Source: Podochytrium sp. JEL0797
Taxonomy: Eukaryota > Chytridiomycota > Chytridiomycetes > Chytridiales > Chytriomycetaceae
Direction: 5' to 3'
Assembly: GCA_027596195.1 (NCBI GenBank)
Contig: JADGJG010000011.1
Location: 1-64,000 of the forward strand
DNA length: 64,000 bases
Both the position numbers and the translations under genes were made by a program. The notes under the pieces were generated by a model that was not told where the DNA came from, did not search any database, and saw nothing but the letters and a program-made list of their open reading frames with translations. Shown piece by piece: positions 44,656-56,574 of this stretch; positions within the stretch are counted from its first letter, which is position 1; each line of letters starts with the position of its first letter.

Positions 44656-45337
44656 GTTTGCCTTTTAATGATGTCCTGCCAGACGCGTTTCTGTCGTACA
44701 AAACGTATTGGATTTGTGGCGCAAAGCCTCTCTACTATCGACTCTGCATGCGCACCGTTTGGTCGGTTTGGTATATCGTTGCCTTTCCCCGTGCCTCGTT
44801 CAAGACATAGCAAATTAAACTAGCGAATTTCAAATTGAGCGAGCGAACGCGTCATTTTGGATTGCACGAGTGAGCGTAGAGTGGGGATATACCCACGTCG
44901 TGCGATGAGGGACGAGCGTTGGGGTGAGCGTGTTGCTCAACCTTCTTCCTGAAGCTAAGCAAGCGAGCGAGTGTTGGGCTGAGTGTGTTGCTCATAACCG
45001 CGCTTTGAGCTAGTGGGGTGAGTGTGTTGCTCATCTCGCGTCTTGCGCGATTTAGGTGAGTATGTTGCTCATCCCTCGTGTACAATGAAGTTTGGTACAG
45101 AAGATGCCTCAGGGTGTGAGAGGTGCATGTTCAATTGGCAAATTGGAGTATTTTTATGTTATGAATCAGGTGATGGAGAAAGGGTTGAAGGTGTGGTCTC
45201 ATTTCTTGGAGATGATCGCATTCCTAGAGAAGGACTCGTGCGAAAAAATAACTGGGAGTTTCGAAAGAAACCTTTCCCCTCTTTTTTCTCTATTTAAATA
45301 TCAGATTCCTATATTATAAAACGTGTCGTAAAGTATA
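44656..45337. other. intergenic with short hairpin repeats
   Basis: About 680 bases between the hypothetical gene and tRNA-Val. Apart from the possible out-of-frame remainder at its left end, the recognisable content is the TGAG...CTCA repeat group listed separately. A minus frame (44852-45085) is open only because the repeat spacing keeps it so. Confidence 0.4.
44920..45075. repeat. Four near-copies of a TGAGYGTGTTGCTCA hairpin motif
   Basis: Copies are GGTGAGCGTGTTGCTCA (about 44923), GCTGAGTGTGTTGCTCA (about 44978), GGTGAGTGTGTTGCTCA (about 45017) and GGTGAGTATGTTGCTCA (about 45056). TGAG and CTCA can pair, leaving a short loop. Spacings are about 55, 39 and 39 bases; the DNA between copies (GAGCGAG, GCGCTTTGAGC) is only weakly alike. 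No known element matches from memory. Confidence 0.65.
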
Positions 45338-45411
45338 GTTTCCGTGGTGTAGTTGGTTATCACACCAGTCTAACACACTGGTGGTCCCCGGTTCGAACCC
45401 GGGCGGAAACA
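45338..45411 (+). tRNA. tRNA-Val (AAC anticodon)
   Basis: All seven acceptor pairs form (GTTTCCG with CGGAAAC) and A73 follows. The D arm is GTGTAGTTGGTTATCAC, the anticodon loop CTAACAC (AAC), and the T arm CCCGG-TTCGAAC-CCGGG. A and B boxes are intact, there is no intron, and a T6 run follows at about 45421 as terminator. Confidence 0.95.
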
Positions 45412-45672
45412 TTTCTGCACTTTTTTACTTTTTATTCGTCGGTTTTCACATTTTTTTTGATGGATTTCGGTGCTGTGCATAAAGACGCGCATATTGCGCT
45501 AACTTCTAATAACATTGATTGAATGCACCCACATCGGGTATTTTTGATGTATGGATTCGAACGCGGCGGTGATCACGATTCCTCATCATAATATGAGACG
45601 GTGCCTAGAGGTGAAGCGAAAAGGCGTGTTTGTTTTTGTTTCTTCACTCGGACACTTTCATTTTTTGTCTTG

Positions 45673-48600
45673 ATGAGTTTCGAAGAGACTGGCGGCAGCA
45701 GCAGCAGCGGCACAAGGGTGGGTTTCTTTGCCCCCATTTTCCCTGGTTTCTTTACGCAACGAACGACTTCTTGTGTTGAGACTCTTTCCTGTCAAACAGA
45801 AACGCAGCCTTTACGTTGGCGAAGAAGAAGAAGACCAAAACTCACAACAAGACGACGATGAGGCACACGCACAGGGCGCAAAGAAGAAGAAGCAAAAGAA
45901 GACAAAGACAAAGGGAAAGATGTCCAAGGCGGAAGTCCTGGTGCCCACGACTCGCTCGCTTGCTGTCTGAAAAGAACAAATTGCTCACTCGTCGCTTAGG
46001 CCCTGCCCCCGCTCACAGGGTCCATCGAACAAGTCGAGCTCAACCAGTTCATGTGCCACAACTTCCTCAGCGTCGATTTCTGCCCTAAAATCAACTTTGT
46101 CATTGGTCACAACGGGTCGGGGAAATCTGCCATTCTGACCGGAATCATGGTCTGTCTCGGAGGAAAGGCAAAGGTCACGGACCGTGCGAATTCGCTAAAG
46201 AGTCTCGTGATGGAGGGGAAGAAGTGAGTGTTTAGTAGTATTCCGTATCCGTTTGTTTTGATCGTATTCCCACAGCGCCGGGTCCGTCTCCGTCTCCATC
46301 CACAACAAGGGTCCAGATGCTTTCAAACCTGAAATATACGGACAAACCATTATTGTCGAACGCACAATCGCAAACAACGGAACGGGATCGTACAAGATCA
46401 AAGATGCCGATGGTAAATTATTATCGACGCGCCAATATTCAACCTGCACCCACCCACTCACCAACCCCACCCACTCAAGGAAACATCCAAGCCCGCCGCA
46501 AAGAAGACCTCACAGCACTCCTCGACCACATGTCCATCGCCATCGACAACCCACTCAGTATCCTCACGCAAGACACGTCGAGACAGTTTTTGGCCAACTC
46601 CACGCCAAAGGACAAGTACACCTTTTTCTCGCGCGGTACCCTGTTGGCCCAGTTGAGCGAAGATCACGATTACATCAACAGTTGCTTGTTGCAAGCCACG
46701 GATGGGTTCCAGAGACGAACGGCAGTATGAATTCTGTCATCTTTTCTCTTTCATTGAATTGTCTTGATTTATTTTCTTTGTTGTTTTCTACAGCTCATTC
46801 CCGACCTCAAGAAGGATTTCGAAGCCGCCAAAGCACTCTGGAAGGTCCGTTTCTTTCGCGATTTTTCGTTAAAACGACCGAAACTCATCCTGTCGAATTA
46901 CAGGAAGTCCAAAAATTTGAAAACCTCGAAAACGACATTGCCAACGTCCGCAAACGACTCACATGGGCCATGGTTGAAGAAAAGGAAGCCGAACTTGAAA
47001 GCGAGAAAACGCGACTCGCGACGCTTAAGCGCAAAGTGGCCGATCGCGCCAAAACGATTGCGATTGCGGATGTAAGCTCTTTTGTTTATGCGCCCTTCCC
47101 CACACCAGCTTTTCTCATTTTTGCTTTTGTCGAAATCAGGAAAAAATGGAGCTCTTCCAAGGCCGCGAAACCAACGTGCGCTCCCTCCTCGAAACTTTCG
47201 CAACCCAAGGCGAACCCATCAACCTCCGCCTCCGAGAATGTCAAGCAGCCTTCAACGAACAACGCGGCGAACAGGAGCGGTTCGACAAGGAACAGAATTC
47301 GGCCGAGTCGATGCTTCGCAGCGCCACTCGTTCACGCGATAAGATGCAGGAACGCGTGGATTTGGAGGCGAGGAAGTTGGGCGGGGTGGATCGGGAGGAG
47401 AGGGAGCGGAAGGTGGCTCAGATTGAGCGGTTGAAGGAGGAGAAGAGGGAAGCTGGGGAGAATGTGACTGCGGTAAGTCCGGGGTTTGTTTTTTTTGAAC
47501 AATTCACGTGGGCGTCGCCTGATCTGGTTTGGAACCCCCTTCCCATCGAACGCATCGTTCCAGATCACTGAAGACCTCGAACGTCTCGAATCCGAAAAAT
47601 CGACCCTCGATTCCACCGTCCGCCACCTCCTCCAAACCGTCAACCGCGCACGCCAATCCGTCGACGAAGAAACGCGTATCCGCCAACAACTCGAAAACAG
47701 CTCATACGACCGTCTTGGAGCCTATGGCAACAACATGCAGACCGTGATGCGTGCGTTGAACGCGACACGGTGGACGAGTCATGCCCCGATCGGACCGTTG
47801 GGGATGTACGTCGAGTTGAAGCGGCCCGAGTTTCGAAACACGATTGAAGCTGTCTTGGGGCCGTTGTTGAAGAGTTTTGTGGTCGGGAATGTGCAGGATC
47901 GTGCGACTTTGCAGGGGATTTTTCGGCAGCATCGGTGGTGAGTGTGTTTTTTTGATGGGTGCGTTTCGGGAAAGGGATGGTGGCGATGACAACAGTTTTT
48001 TTTCCTTCCCGCCGTGTTATAGCGATCGTCAGCACCAAATCTTGCTGCAGGATCACAAAATGATCGATTATTCTCATGGCGAACCAAGTCCCGGCACCTT
48101 GACCTTTTTGCGCGTCATGACCGTAAGCACCCCCCCAATTCTTCCCATCAACTCATCACCCCCCCTCGGAACCAACCCCTAGTTCTCAAACGAGGTCGCC
48201 AAACGCCAACTCATCATCAACCGTCAAATCGAAAAACGCGCGCTCGTGCAAACCAAACAAGAAGGAGACCAAATCGCCACAAGCGGCACGAACCGCAGCA
48301 TGCCGCCAAATGTCCTCACCGTATACACGGTCGACAATGTGCAGATTGGTGGACACGGAGGAGGGTTCCAGACGCGGGCCGGGGATGTGAGGAGAAGTGG
48401 GTTGCCGTTGTTGGGGGTGGATAAGGCGCAGGAGATTGAGTGAGTGGGCGGTTTTCCTCCATCGAAAATTGATTTTTGTTGCGTGTGTGTGTGTGCGTGT
48501 CTGTGAGTCTGACGCGATTCTCGTTCCAAGGGACCGCAACAAGAACGTCAAGAGATTGCAAGAAGAGCTCAATGCCGCGAACCGCGAACACGCTGTCGCC

Positions 48601-50105
48601 GAGCGTGAACTCCACGCACTCGATGCACGCATCCGAACACTTCAAGGCAACCGTCGCAAGGCGATGCAAACAACGTCGCGGTTGGACTTGAACATGAAGA
48701 AATTGCAGGATGATTTGGTGGAGGAGGAGCCTGTGCAGATTTCCATGTTTGAGGATCTCAAGCGAGTGAGTTTATTTCTTTTTTGTTTTTCGCTGGTTTG
48801 TGACTTTGTATTGATTCGACACGGTACATTTTGTAAGGGGGCAGAAGAAGAGATGGATTTGCATCAAAAGCAAGTGAACGGGATCATTGAGAGCAAGACC
48901 AAGATTCAGGACGAGTTGAACATCAAACGAGTTGAGATGGATGAATTGAAGAGGAGCTTGGATACCATCAAAAGAGACCATGATCGCGAAATGGTTTGAG
49001 TTTTTTTGTTTTTCGCGCGCGCGTACTGAATGTGGGGACTGAAACTGCTTTTTGACACAGCAACGCTTGTCTGAGATTGAAGAAGAAATCCAGCGTATAG
49101 AACGCGATCGACAGGAAGCCGTAGATCGACACCGCGAGCTTACAGACAAGGCGGGGGACATGCAGACTAAGATTGATGGGCTCGAGGCGGAGGTGGCGGA
49201 GCAGACGGCGAAGGCGATGGAGATTACGGATGGCGAGCGCGTCGCGACGCGTGGGGAGGCTGTGGATCGGATTGCGCATGTTCTGCGGCAGAAGGAGGCG
49301 GTGTTGGCGGAGGGGTTGAAGAGGTTTGTTGTTTTTTGTTTTTGGTCGAGTTTTTGATGATGCGGTTTCGGTTTTCTAACCAATACGTGTCTGTCGTAGC
49401 ACTGGAACCAAGGAACAAGTCGCCGCGAACCTCCACGAGAAGAAAGACATCTACCAAGAAGCCCTCCAAGAGAAGGACGCTGTCGAAAGTCTCCTGCAAG
49501 AACTCCAACTCTCAGTTACCGGTCGCATGGACGACTGGAAAGTCCTCCAAACCAAAATCACGAAGCGCGCGCGAAACACGTTCACGATGCTCATGGACAA
49601 GCGCGGGTTCCACGCCAAACTGATTGTGGACCACAAAAAGCAAACCCTGGACCTTCAAGTGGACGTGCACAATCTCGGCGCATCGCAGGCCAAGAACAAG
49701 GATAAAGATCCCAAAACGCTTTCTGGCGGGGAAAAGAGTTTTAGTACAGTTTGTTTGTTGTTGAGTTTGTGGGAGTCGATGGGGAATCCGTTCCGCGCTT
49801 TGGATGAGTTTGATGTGTTTATGGTTTGTTTTTCTTTGGTTTTGTTCCCTCGGGTTTGGTTTGCCAGCGCTGACTCTCGCGTTTTTTTTTTGCAGGACGC
49901 CGTGAACCGCAAAATCAGTATGCAAAACATGATTTCGTACGCGCGCAGCGGGGACCCGCCGTGCCAGTACATTTTCATTACGCCGCAAGACATGAGTCAC
50001 GTACCCAACATGAACGCGAGCGATATGCGCGTGCATCGGATGCGGGACCCGGATCGCGGGCAGCAGAGGTTGAATTTCCGGCCGGTTGGGGAGGAGGATG
50101 CTTGA
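45673..50105 (+). CDS. SMC6: Structural maintenance of chromosomes protein 6
   Basis: Sixteen exons (first 45673-45717, last 49896-50105) give about 1128 residues, the normal SMC6 length. Walker A is GHNGSGKSAILTGI after VELNQFMCHNFLSVDF. The first coiled coil covers about residues 230-480. The hinge includes LGAYGNNMQTVMRAL and GPLGMYVELKRPEF. The second coiled coil follows. The C-terminal head has the ABC signature LSGGEKSFSTV and Walker B FRALDEFDVFMD. SMC6 pairs with SMC5 in the DNA-repair and recombination complex. The Lys/Gln-rich leader (KKKKQKKTKTKGK) probably directs nuclear import. The first exon (MSFEETGGSSSSGTR) was chosen because it opens the only in-frame ATG with a good donor. 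Confidence 0.93.
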
Positions 50106-50446
50106 TGCGTTTTTGAAGTTCGGTTTTTGTTATTGCTTTTATGACACGGTTGTTGTTGAGAGAGAAATATAGCTAGTACTTGCGTGGAGGCTTGACTTGA
50201 TTTGTGTATAGAAAGAGTATGTAAACGCGCGGATGAACGCGACGAGATTCATTTTTGTAGAGTGATTCGTGATTGTGGAAGGACTGGAAGTCGGTAAGCT
50301 TTGTCCGCTACTCATGGTACTTATAACAAGATTTGGGGAAGTTACTTGATTTGCGTGTGAGAAAGTGTGTGTGTCTGTGTTTATGCGTGGTGCGATCATG
50401 TCCCCCCAAATGAACTTATCACTTGGCTGAACAGAACATTAAGACT
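50106..50446. other. intergenic, no gene seen
   Basis: About 340 bases after SMC6. An 86-codon minus frame (50139-50399) is Ser/Thr-rich with no motif; I leave it out as unsupported. Confidence 0.35.
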
Positions 50447-50448
50447 GC

Positions 50449-50590
50449 GACTTTCGATAATGATACTTTAAGATGCCCGAAAGAATTTGAAAGAAAGAAC
50501 CGAATATGTGTTTTCGAGGTTTTCCGAAAATGTCGTGCTCTGAGCGTGCTCCGGAATGCACCAAGTTAATCAAGATGAAAGAAATGAGTG
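50449..50590. repeat. Direct repeat R, copy 1
   Basis: The segment starting ACTTTCGATAATGATACTTT and containing AAGATGCCCGAAA, TTCCGAAAATGTCGTGCTCT and GAGCGTGCTCCGG recurs at about 51110-51250 with roughly 75-80% identity by eye. In minus-strand order it lies downstream of the broken coiled-coil copy, as copy 2 lies downstream of the intact one, so it belongs to the duplicated unit. Confidence 0.65.
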
Positions 50591-50639
50591 AGACTTGTGC
50601 AGCGAATTTATACCGAAGCTGACTTCTCAGCAAAGTGTA

Positions 50640-50885
50640 TTTGATTTTTTGCCAATGCGTGCAGCCATGTTCTTTGCCGCCAACTTGTTCAGCTTGGATC
50701 TTTGATCCACGAGTTCGCGTTCACCATTGCGAATGCTCTTGTAAGCTGCGGCCAGGCCAATCTGATGGTTCATGATTGCCTTATTGAATTTCTCTCCTTC
50801 CAAGCACTGGAGCGTTGACTGTCAGTATGTCTCGCCTCCACAGCAACAATCGTCGATTTTTGCGCCAGAATCTCCGCTAAAGTAT
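50640..50885 (-). pseudogene. Broken tandem copy of the coiled-coil gene (C-terminal part)
   Basis: Read on the minus strand, LAEILAQKSTIVAVEAR in one frame and NHQIGLAAAYKSIRNGEREL, then KLNKLAAKNMAARIGKK, in another match consecutive pieces of the gene at 51324-52366 (KEIQAQKTAIASLEARF, then QHQIGLAAGQKSIRASEHEL, then KLSKLSAKIKAAHFRK). A frameshift separates the two pieces at about 50815. The N-terminal heptad part is missing. The unique DNA between 50886 and 51109 does not align. Confidence 0.65.
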
Positions 50886-51109
50886 CTTGAAGTTTCAGAA
50901 TAGTGGCTGACAGCAGCAGGGGGTTGGGGGGAAGCCGCAAATTGCTGCTGTGGGGATGGAGATGCCCTGCATTCAGGAGAGGCATCACGCTTGGAGAAGC
51001 TTCACGTTTGGCGGGGTGTGTGGGTGACTTGGTTCGCAAACGAACCGCCACCAATGCCTCCATTACTGTATCACTTGACGGAGCAGCAAATAAAGAAGGG
51101 ACTTTCGAT

Positions 51110-51250
51110 AATAATACTTTAAGATGCCCGAAACAAGTTGAAAGAACGATTTTGTTTTGTGCTTTCAGGGGTTCCGGAAACATCGCGCTCTGAGCGTCCT
51201 CCGGGAAACGTAAAGTCAATCCAATAAAAAAACGAGTGGGATCTCACTGA
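51110..51250. repeat. Direct repeat R, copy 2
   Basis: Second copy of the segment described at 50449-50590 (ACTTTCGATAATAATACTTT, AAGATGCCCGAAAC, TTCCGGAAACATCGCGCTCT). The distance between copies, about 660 bases, sets the length of the duplicated unit. Confidence 0.65.
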
Positions 51251-51323
51251 CTTGTCACCAAGTGAATTATACTTCAAAAAATATATGAAAAAGAGAACGA
51301 AAAACGAAATTAAATAGGAAAAA

Positions 51324-52366
51324 TTATTTTGGTGTAACCGAAGTGACAGCTTGAGCCAGTGATCTGGCACTCTGGTAGAGGAGATCTCTTGGCATAAGAG
51401 TCCCAAAAATGTCCCGCCGATGAGAGCCGCGGTAGTGTTCGATTCCGTTTTTCGCCACCCTCTCATGAAGAATAGCCATTTCGGCTTTGAGTTCGTGAAT
51501 GGCCTGCATTTGGGACAGAAAGACAAGCGCACTTGATTGTTTGCGAAAGTGGGCCGCCTTGATTTTTGCACTAAGTTTGCTCAGCTTGAATCTCAGCTCC
51601 ATCAGTTCATGTTCGCTGGCACGGATGCTTTTTTGACCAGCTGCAAGGCCAATCTGATGTTGCATGATTTCCTTGTTGAATTTTTCCGCTTGCAATCTCT
51701 GGAAAACTTGAGCATCGGCGAATCTTGCCTCAAGCGAAGCAATTGCCGTCTTTTGTGCCTGAATTTCCTTGTGAGCCGCCAAGAAGCGCTGGTGAAGCTC
51801 CACATGGTCTTTCTTGAATAACATATTGGACTGCTCAAGATCGGTGCACTTTTCTTTGAGAGCGTCGTAATCGGTTCTGAGCGCATTGTGATCCTTTTCG
51901 AGAGCGATATGAGCCGTTTGGAGACCTTTGTGTTCAATCTCGAGCGAGTTGTGAGCATCTTTAACTGCGCTGTGTTCCGTTTGAAGAGAGTCGTGTTTCT
52001 TTTGAAGAGTTTGATGTTCCGCCTTGAGATTGCTGTGTTCCGCCTTGAGGCACCCGTGCTCCTTCTTGAGCGAGTCGTGAGCGCTGGTGAGAGCAACCTG
52101 AGAATCTTTGAGTGTATTGTGTTCCTTTTGAAGAACCTCGTGGTCCGCTTTGAGAGCACCATAAACCTTTTTGTGTTCAGTCTTCAGCGCGTTGTGCTCT
52201 GATTGGAGAGCCACGTGTTCCGTTTTGAGTGTCTGATGGTCCTCTTTCAGGGAATATTGGGCGACTTTGATATCGGTGACTTGCTGGTTCAAACCCGAAA
52301 GCTCCGATGTAAGTCTCTGAACGGAACGCAGGAGCTGGCCAATATCTCGAGAGGAAAAATCACCGC
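51324..52366 (-). CDS. Long heptad-repeat coiled-coil protein
   Basis: The minus frame is open from an acceptor-like CACATAG (about 52367) to TAA at 51324. The N-terminal 200 residues repeat a seven-residue motif of the form LKxEHxx (LKTEHVALQSEHNALKTEH and so on, over 20 repeats), an ideal left-handed coiled coil with His at a fixed position. After it come a non-repetitive helical part (KEIMQHQIGLAAGQKSIRAS) and a short tail. No ATG is present in frame near the start; the first in-frame Met is deep in the coil, so a 5' exon upstream is missing from this model. No membrane segment. Function unknown. Confidence 0.55.
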
Positions 52367-55300
52367 GCCTATGTGCAACAGAATCAGATCAAGTTCAACA
52401 AGAAGCGCGAAACGCAACATTACATTTTCCAGTGAGTTTTGGAAAGGAACGGGAGACGCGATTCAAAATTCTTTGTTCTCGAAAAAAAGAAACAGAACAA
52501 AGGGCAGGGAGGTCCAATCATCTTGTTTCTCTTATATTCTTTCTTCTCTTCTAAATCTCGGGGGGTTTGAGAGCCCAAGAATATTTATTTGTAACGTTTC
52601 GCGCAGATTCGAATTGCAATGATTGACACGAAAACAGTATTCCGACTTCAGTTGTTTTCTACAGCCGAATCCATAATATACATAGAAGGGGGAAAGATTT
52701 TGAATCAAAATGAATTGCGCTGCAACCACGGGACGCCAAGGCCCAAAAAAATTCGCATCGACGCGTTGCTCCGCTCAGGCTTCGTGCGCGAAAGGGGGTT
52801 GAGATTCGGTGAGGATCCACACACAATAAAGTTGGGATTCGTGCAGCCTCGATTGATTTGAACAAGAGTCACTGGGGCATGACATCAGAGTCAATTATGA
52901 TCCTCTCAAACGCACTTGTTTGAGAGATATCCGCATTGTTGACGGGGGGGAGTGCAAGAAAATGTCTGTGAAGCACGTGTCGATATCTATTCGCGCAGGA
53001 GCAAGCTCGTTGCGAAGATATGGCGTCGGCCGCACACTGGTGGACAGATGGAGACTATGGTGCTTTAAACTACAGTTCTCTAGAACTGAAGATTCAGGTT
53101 TGTGCGTAAAGTGCAACCGACATTTCGAATCGTTATAGAATGAAAATGGGTGCCATGGCACAGAAGTGCGAAACTAAGAGTGAAGCAGTGACCGCATTGG
53201 AAATCACGCCGCTGGGAATCGATTCATCCATGTCTCAATAGAGCAAGAGAGGCGTGTGGCGCTGATATGAGCCGGAATACGTTTGCAGGCACGGAACCAC
53301 GCTGCGATAGGGATGAACTTCGGCCTCGGAAGAACGCAAAATCAATTCTGTCATGCACGGGTCAATTTCGACGACTTGAGAAAGAAGCAAACAAGTGAGC
53401 AGGACGGGTAAAGAGCGCCAGCACCCCCATCACGGAATCAACACGATATAAATTTCGATCTGCTGACAGACGAAAAAACAGGGACAAGACGATCGTGTTG
53501 CGGGTCGCGAGAGTTGAAGCCGTGCACCGTCCAAATCAATCGCCATCTTGGGTTTGGACACAATGCGCACCGAGGGATCAGAATTTTGACGCGTTCGAGC
53601 TGCGGAGAGAGCGCAGGAGATCCAGGAACAGATGGTCAAAGGCTTGCAATCGAACGGGTCTCGTGACGAGAGCGGTCGCCAGAGTTGAAGTCGCTCATCA
53701 TCCAAATCACTCGCAATCTTACTTTACATCCAGTACGCGCCGAAGGGATCAGAATTTCGAAGCGTTCAAAGCTGGACAAAAAAACGAGGATTGCAATAGA
53801 CGCGTCTCGTGCGACAGGTCAGTCTCCCACTCAAACTCCGTGCGTGCATTGACTCTGTCGCATAAATTGCACGAGAGAAGGAAATGGCGCGGTGATGATG
53901 GGGGATATCGGATGAAAGGAGTTTCAGTGGAGCACGCAGAACGGGCTATTGGGAAGGGTTGGCGGAGGAGGGAGCGGGGGGAGCGTTTGAGGGGAGAAAG
54001 AAGGGACATCTGATGCGGAGGAAAGATCAAATATGTATCATACAATCGTGTTGTTGGAGTCGTGGATTTCTGGGGATCGGTAATTATTCGGCTGGCCGCC
54101 AGGGCGGCGGAGGGGGTGCCTCGCGACGCAAAATCGCAAACTTGGGGTTCTGCGGGTGTGCTGCTCAATGATTCGATCTCGCTCCTTTCCCACGATCACA
54201 TGAAACACGTCGACCGTTGGTTCCATTTTTGCACAAATGAATGAACGAACCACAAACGAACGAATACTCAACTTTCCACCCTCGCAGCGGAACGAGTGTA
54301 AAATACTCCGACTCCGGCTGGCGCGTTTCAAACGAGCTACTCCCGCTCGGAAGTCGGGAGTGCTTTGATCTTGAAAACGGGCCGTGTCACGCCGCAATTG
54401 TTTGAGGAGTTTCTGTTGCAAAAGGTGTGAGAAAGTGAGTGGACTGTGGAGGTAACGTACTTACATCGCGCAGGAGCTCGCATAATGGATCAGACCATAT
54501 CCCACATCTCCAACCCCAATCGCGCGATGTGTCTTTCGTTTTTTGCGTCGATTTTGTCATGGGAACTCGCACTGGCTCTGTCTCCATCGCCTCCTCACTG
54601 GCAACAGCAGTTCTGCTCCCGTTTCGAATCATTTTAGACCGGACGCCGAATGTCACCCCCGAACATGTTTCAATCGCCTGAAAACGCACACTTCCACGTC
54701 GGCACCTCAATTGAGGCGATATCAAATCGTTGCGTGTTGTGACGGCTCGTGAATGGGACACGACCCCAGATAAATTCAATGTACTCTATCACCCGAACCA
54801 GCGCTTCTTTAGCGGTCAAACGGAGAGGCTGAGATAATGAGAGAAAAGCTGTCGATCCAAGAGCGGAGGTTTCTTAGTCGGAGTTTGTCGAGTGTGAGGT
54901 TGACTCTAATAGATCCATGTCGATCCTCCAACTGCACTGGCGAGTGTCCATTGGCGATTTCTGTGCAATCTCACTTGGCCGCCATGATTCCAACTGGGCC
55001 ACGGATATTTTCACAGCATCAGTGCAATGATTCCACACTATTCAACATTCTTGGACCGCCTCCGACACAGCACTCTCGAATCACGGAAGCTCTTCGATTC
55101 ATCACATTTGCATCGGACTTCGTTCGATTGGGGTATTTGGTTCTACCGGAGAGTTGATTCGAGAGTTTTGTCGCGGGGTCGCGGGGTTCGCGGCAATGAT
55201 TGACGGACCGTTCATCGATCTCTCCAGTGGCTCGTGGCATCTCATGCTTCTCGAATATCCTCTTATGGAGCACCTGATGCGATTGGCTGGCTTGCTGGCT

Positions 55301-55670
55301 GCGAGTCTCTGGCGATCTCCCTGGCTTTGTTTGTCTTCTGTTTTTTTATCAGCTCTCGCTTCCTGCGCGGGCTTCTCGCAACTCCTCACCATACTGTCGC
55401 TGGATGACCTTCTCTGGCTTAACCCATTGGGTGGGTCGCGGCATCCGGATCGTAACTCGTCGCTGCACCAATTACCTGGGAAGATTTAGTTGTTTTTTTT
55501 CCTTTGAGGGCGGATTCGCCATCGCTTTTGACGGTGTTATTTCCAATCGAGTCTCCAATAAAATACATATTGGTTCCCTATCTCTCTCACCAAGAACAAT
55601 ACTGTGCATCTCATTAGACCCTTTTACCATCCCATTTTCCTTTGTCGAATCGAAAAAATATCTCTTTCAA
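52367..55670. other. Gene-poor accessory stretch
   Basis: About 3.3 kb without a gene I can support. Frames of 60-130 codons occur on both strands but overlap each other, lack splice-consistent neighbours and have Arg/Ser-rich translations typical of non-coding DNA of this composition. It contains the 171-bp direct repeat below. The left end must hold the missing 5' exon and promoter of the coiled-coil gene. Confidence 0.4.
53499..53830. repeat. Degenerate 171-bp direct repeat, two copies
   Basis: GAGTTGAAG at 53511 and 53682, CATCCAAATCACTCGCAATC against CGTCCAAATCAATCGCCATC, GGGATCAGAATTT at 53574 and 53745, and GTCTCGTG near the end of both copies keep a 171-base offset until a small indel. 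Identity is perhaps 70% by eye. Neither copy carries a maintained frame. Confidence 0.6.
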
Positions 55671-56162
55671 ATGGCCCTCACATCTGCGACACAAAGAATC
55701 TCAGCTATCAAGGGAAACGTGCAACGCGCCTACAAGACCACTTGGGAATACCTTCTCCGCGTGAACCAATTGAAGCAGGAGCTCACTGACGAGCTCGACT
55801 CGCTTTCCGAAATGGAATGCGAAGTGGTCGAAATTGAAGCAACCCAAGCGCGCGAGCAGAAGGAGCTGGACCAGAAGTACGCTCGTATTTCGGACGGGTT
55901 TCAGGCCAGATTGGAGGCGCAGCTCCAACTGGTGGGCATGAAATACCAGGAAATCAACGAAATCGAAAATTTACGTCGCGGGGAAGCAAAGGAGGGAAAT
56001 GCGGATATTAAAAGCGAAAATGAAGAACCTACCGTGGAGGCTACTCTCAACACTGATGTGGAACCGAAAGACGAGGAAGAAGAAAAGTCTCGAACGAAAC
56101 ACTCAACGAGGGAAGCAACGAAATTCTTCATCACGATGATGAAGAGGGGCATGACGAAATGA
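55671..56162 (+). CDS. Small acidic coiled-coil protein
   Basis: The ATG at 55671 opens 163 codons. MALTSATQRISAIKGNVQRA is followed by a Lys/Glu helix (LKQELTDELDSLSEMECEVV, EQKELDQKYARI) predicted as coiled coil, then an acidic, disordered tail (EPKDEEEEKSRTK). TGA at 56160-56162. The C-terminus may continue in a further exon; no clear donor was seen. The transposon starts 238 bp downstream. No family recognised. Confidence 0.5.
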   Translation: MALTSATQRISAIKGNVQRAYKTTWEYLLRVNQLKQELTDELDSLSEMECEVVEIEATQAREQKELDQKYARISDGFQARLEAQLQLVGMKYQEINEIENLRRGEAKEGNADIKSENEEPTVEATLNTDVEPKDEEEEKSRTKHSTREATKFFITMMKRGMTK

Positions 56163-56403
56163 ATCAATGTCAAAAACGGACGAATCTGACGCAGCCGCGA
56201 TTGATCACGTAAAAGTCGAGGATGCAGGTTTGCCACTATCATTTATAATTCTTTGGGTTTTTCTGACTCTCTTTTCTGCAAATAAAAAGTTTCCATCTAC
56301 CTCTACTGTTCTCGTATCGCTTAATTGGCGGGAAAAGTGGAATTTAGAATGACGGATGGAGCTTTGATTGCAGGAAGTGAGTTGAAGTCTCTCCAAGCGT
56401 TAA

Positions 56404-56442
56404 GGGACCGGGGCCCTCCCCCCCAAAAATTTCGACAAAAAA
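56404..56442 (+). repeat. Left terminal inverted repeat
   Basis: 39 bp starting GGGACCGGGGCCC, directly inside TTAA. Matches the reverse complement of 61909-61947 except one C/T difference after the C-run. Confidence 0.9.
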
Positions 56443-56574
56443 GCGGGAAATGGCCCCACCACCAACCCACCGGCAAAAAAAGCAAATCGCCGCACCACCC
56501 CCTCCCCTTCTCCAAACAATAAATACATGGCCTCTTATATTTTTTATACAAGATTTCGAGCCATAATACCGATT

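Noticed and set aside
44653..44656. 18-nt intron GTTAAAATCGTTTTTTAG ending at the stop of the 44241 gene
   Set aside because: It would put the following GLPFNDVLP segment out of frame, so it solves nothing.
52610..52861. 80-codon plus frame with start ATG
   Set aside because: No motif, overlaps a minus frame of equal length, and the region shows no other coding signal.
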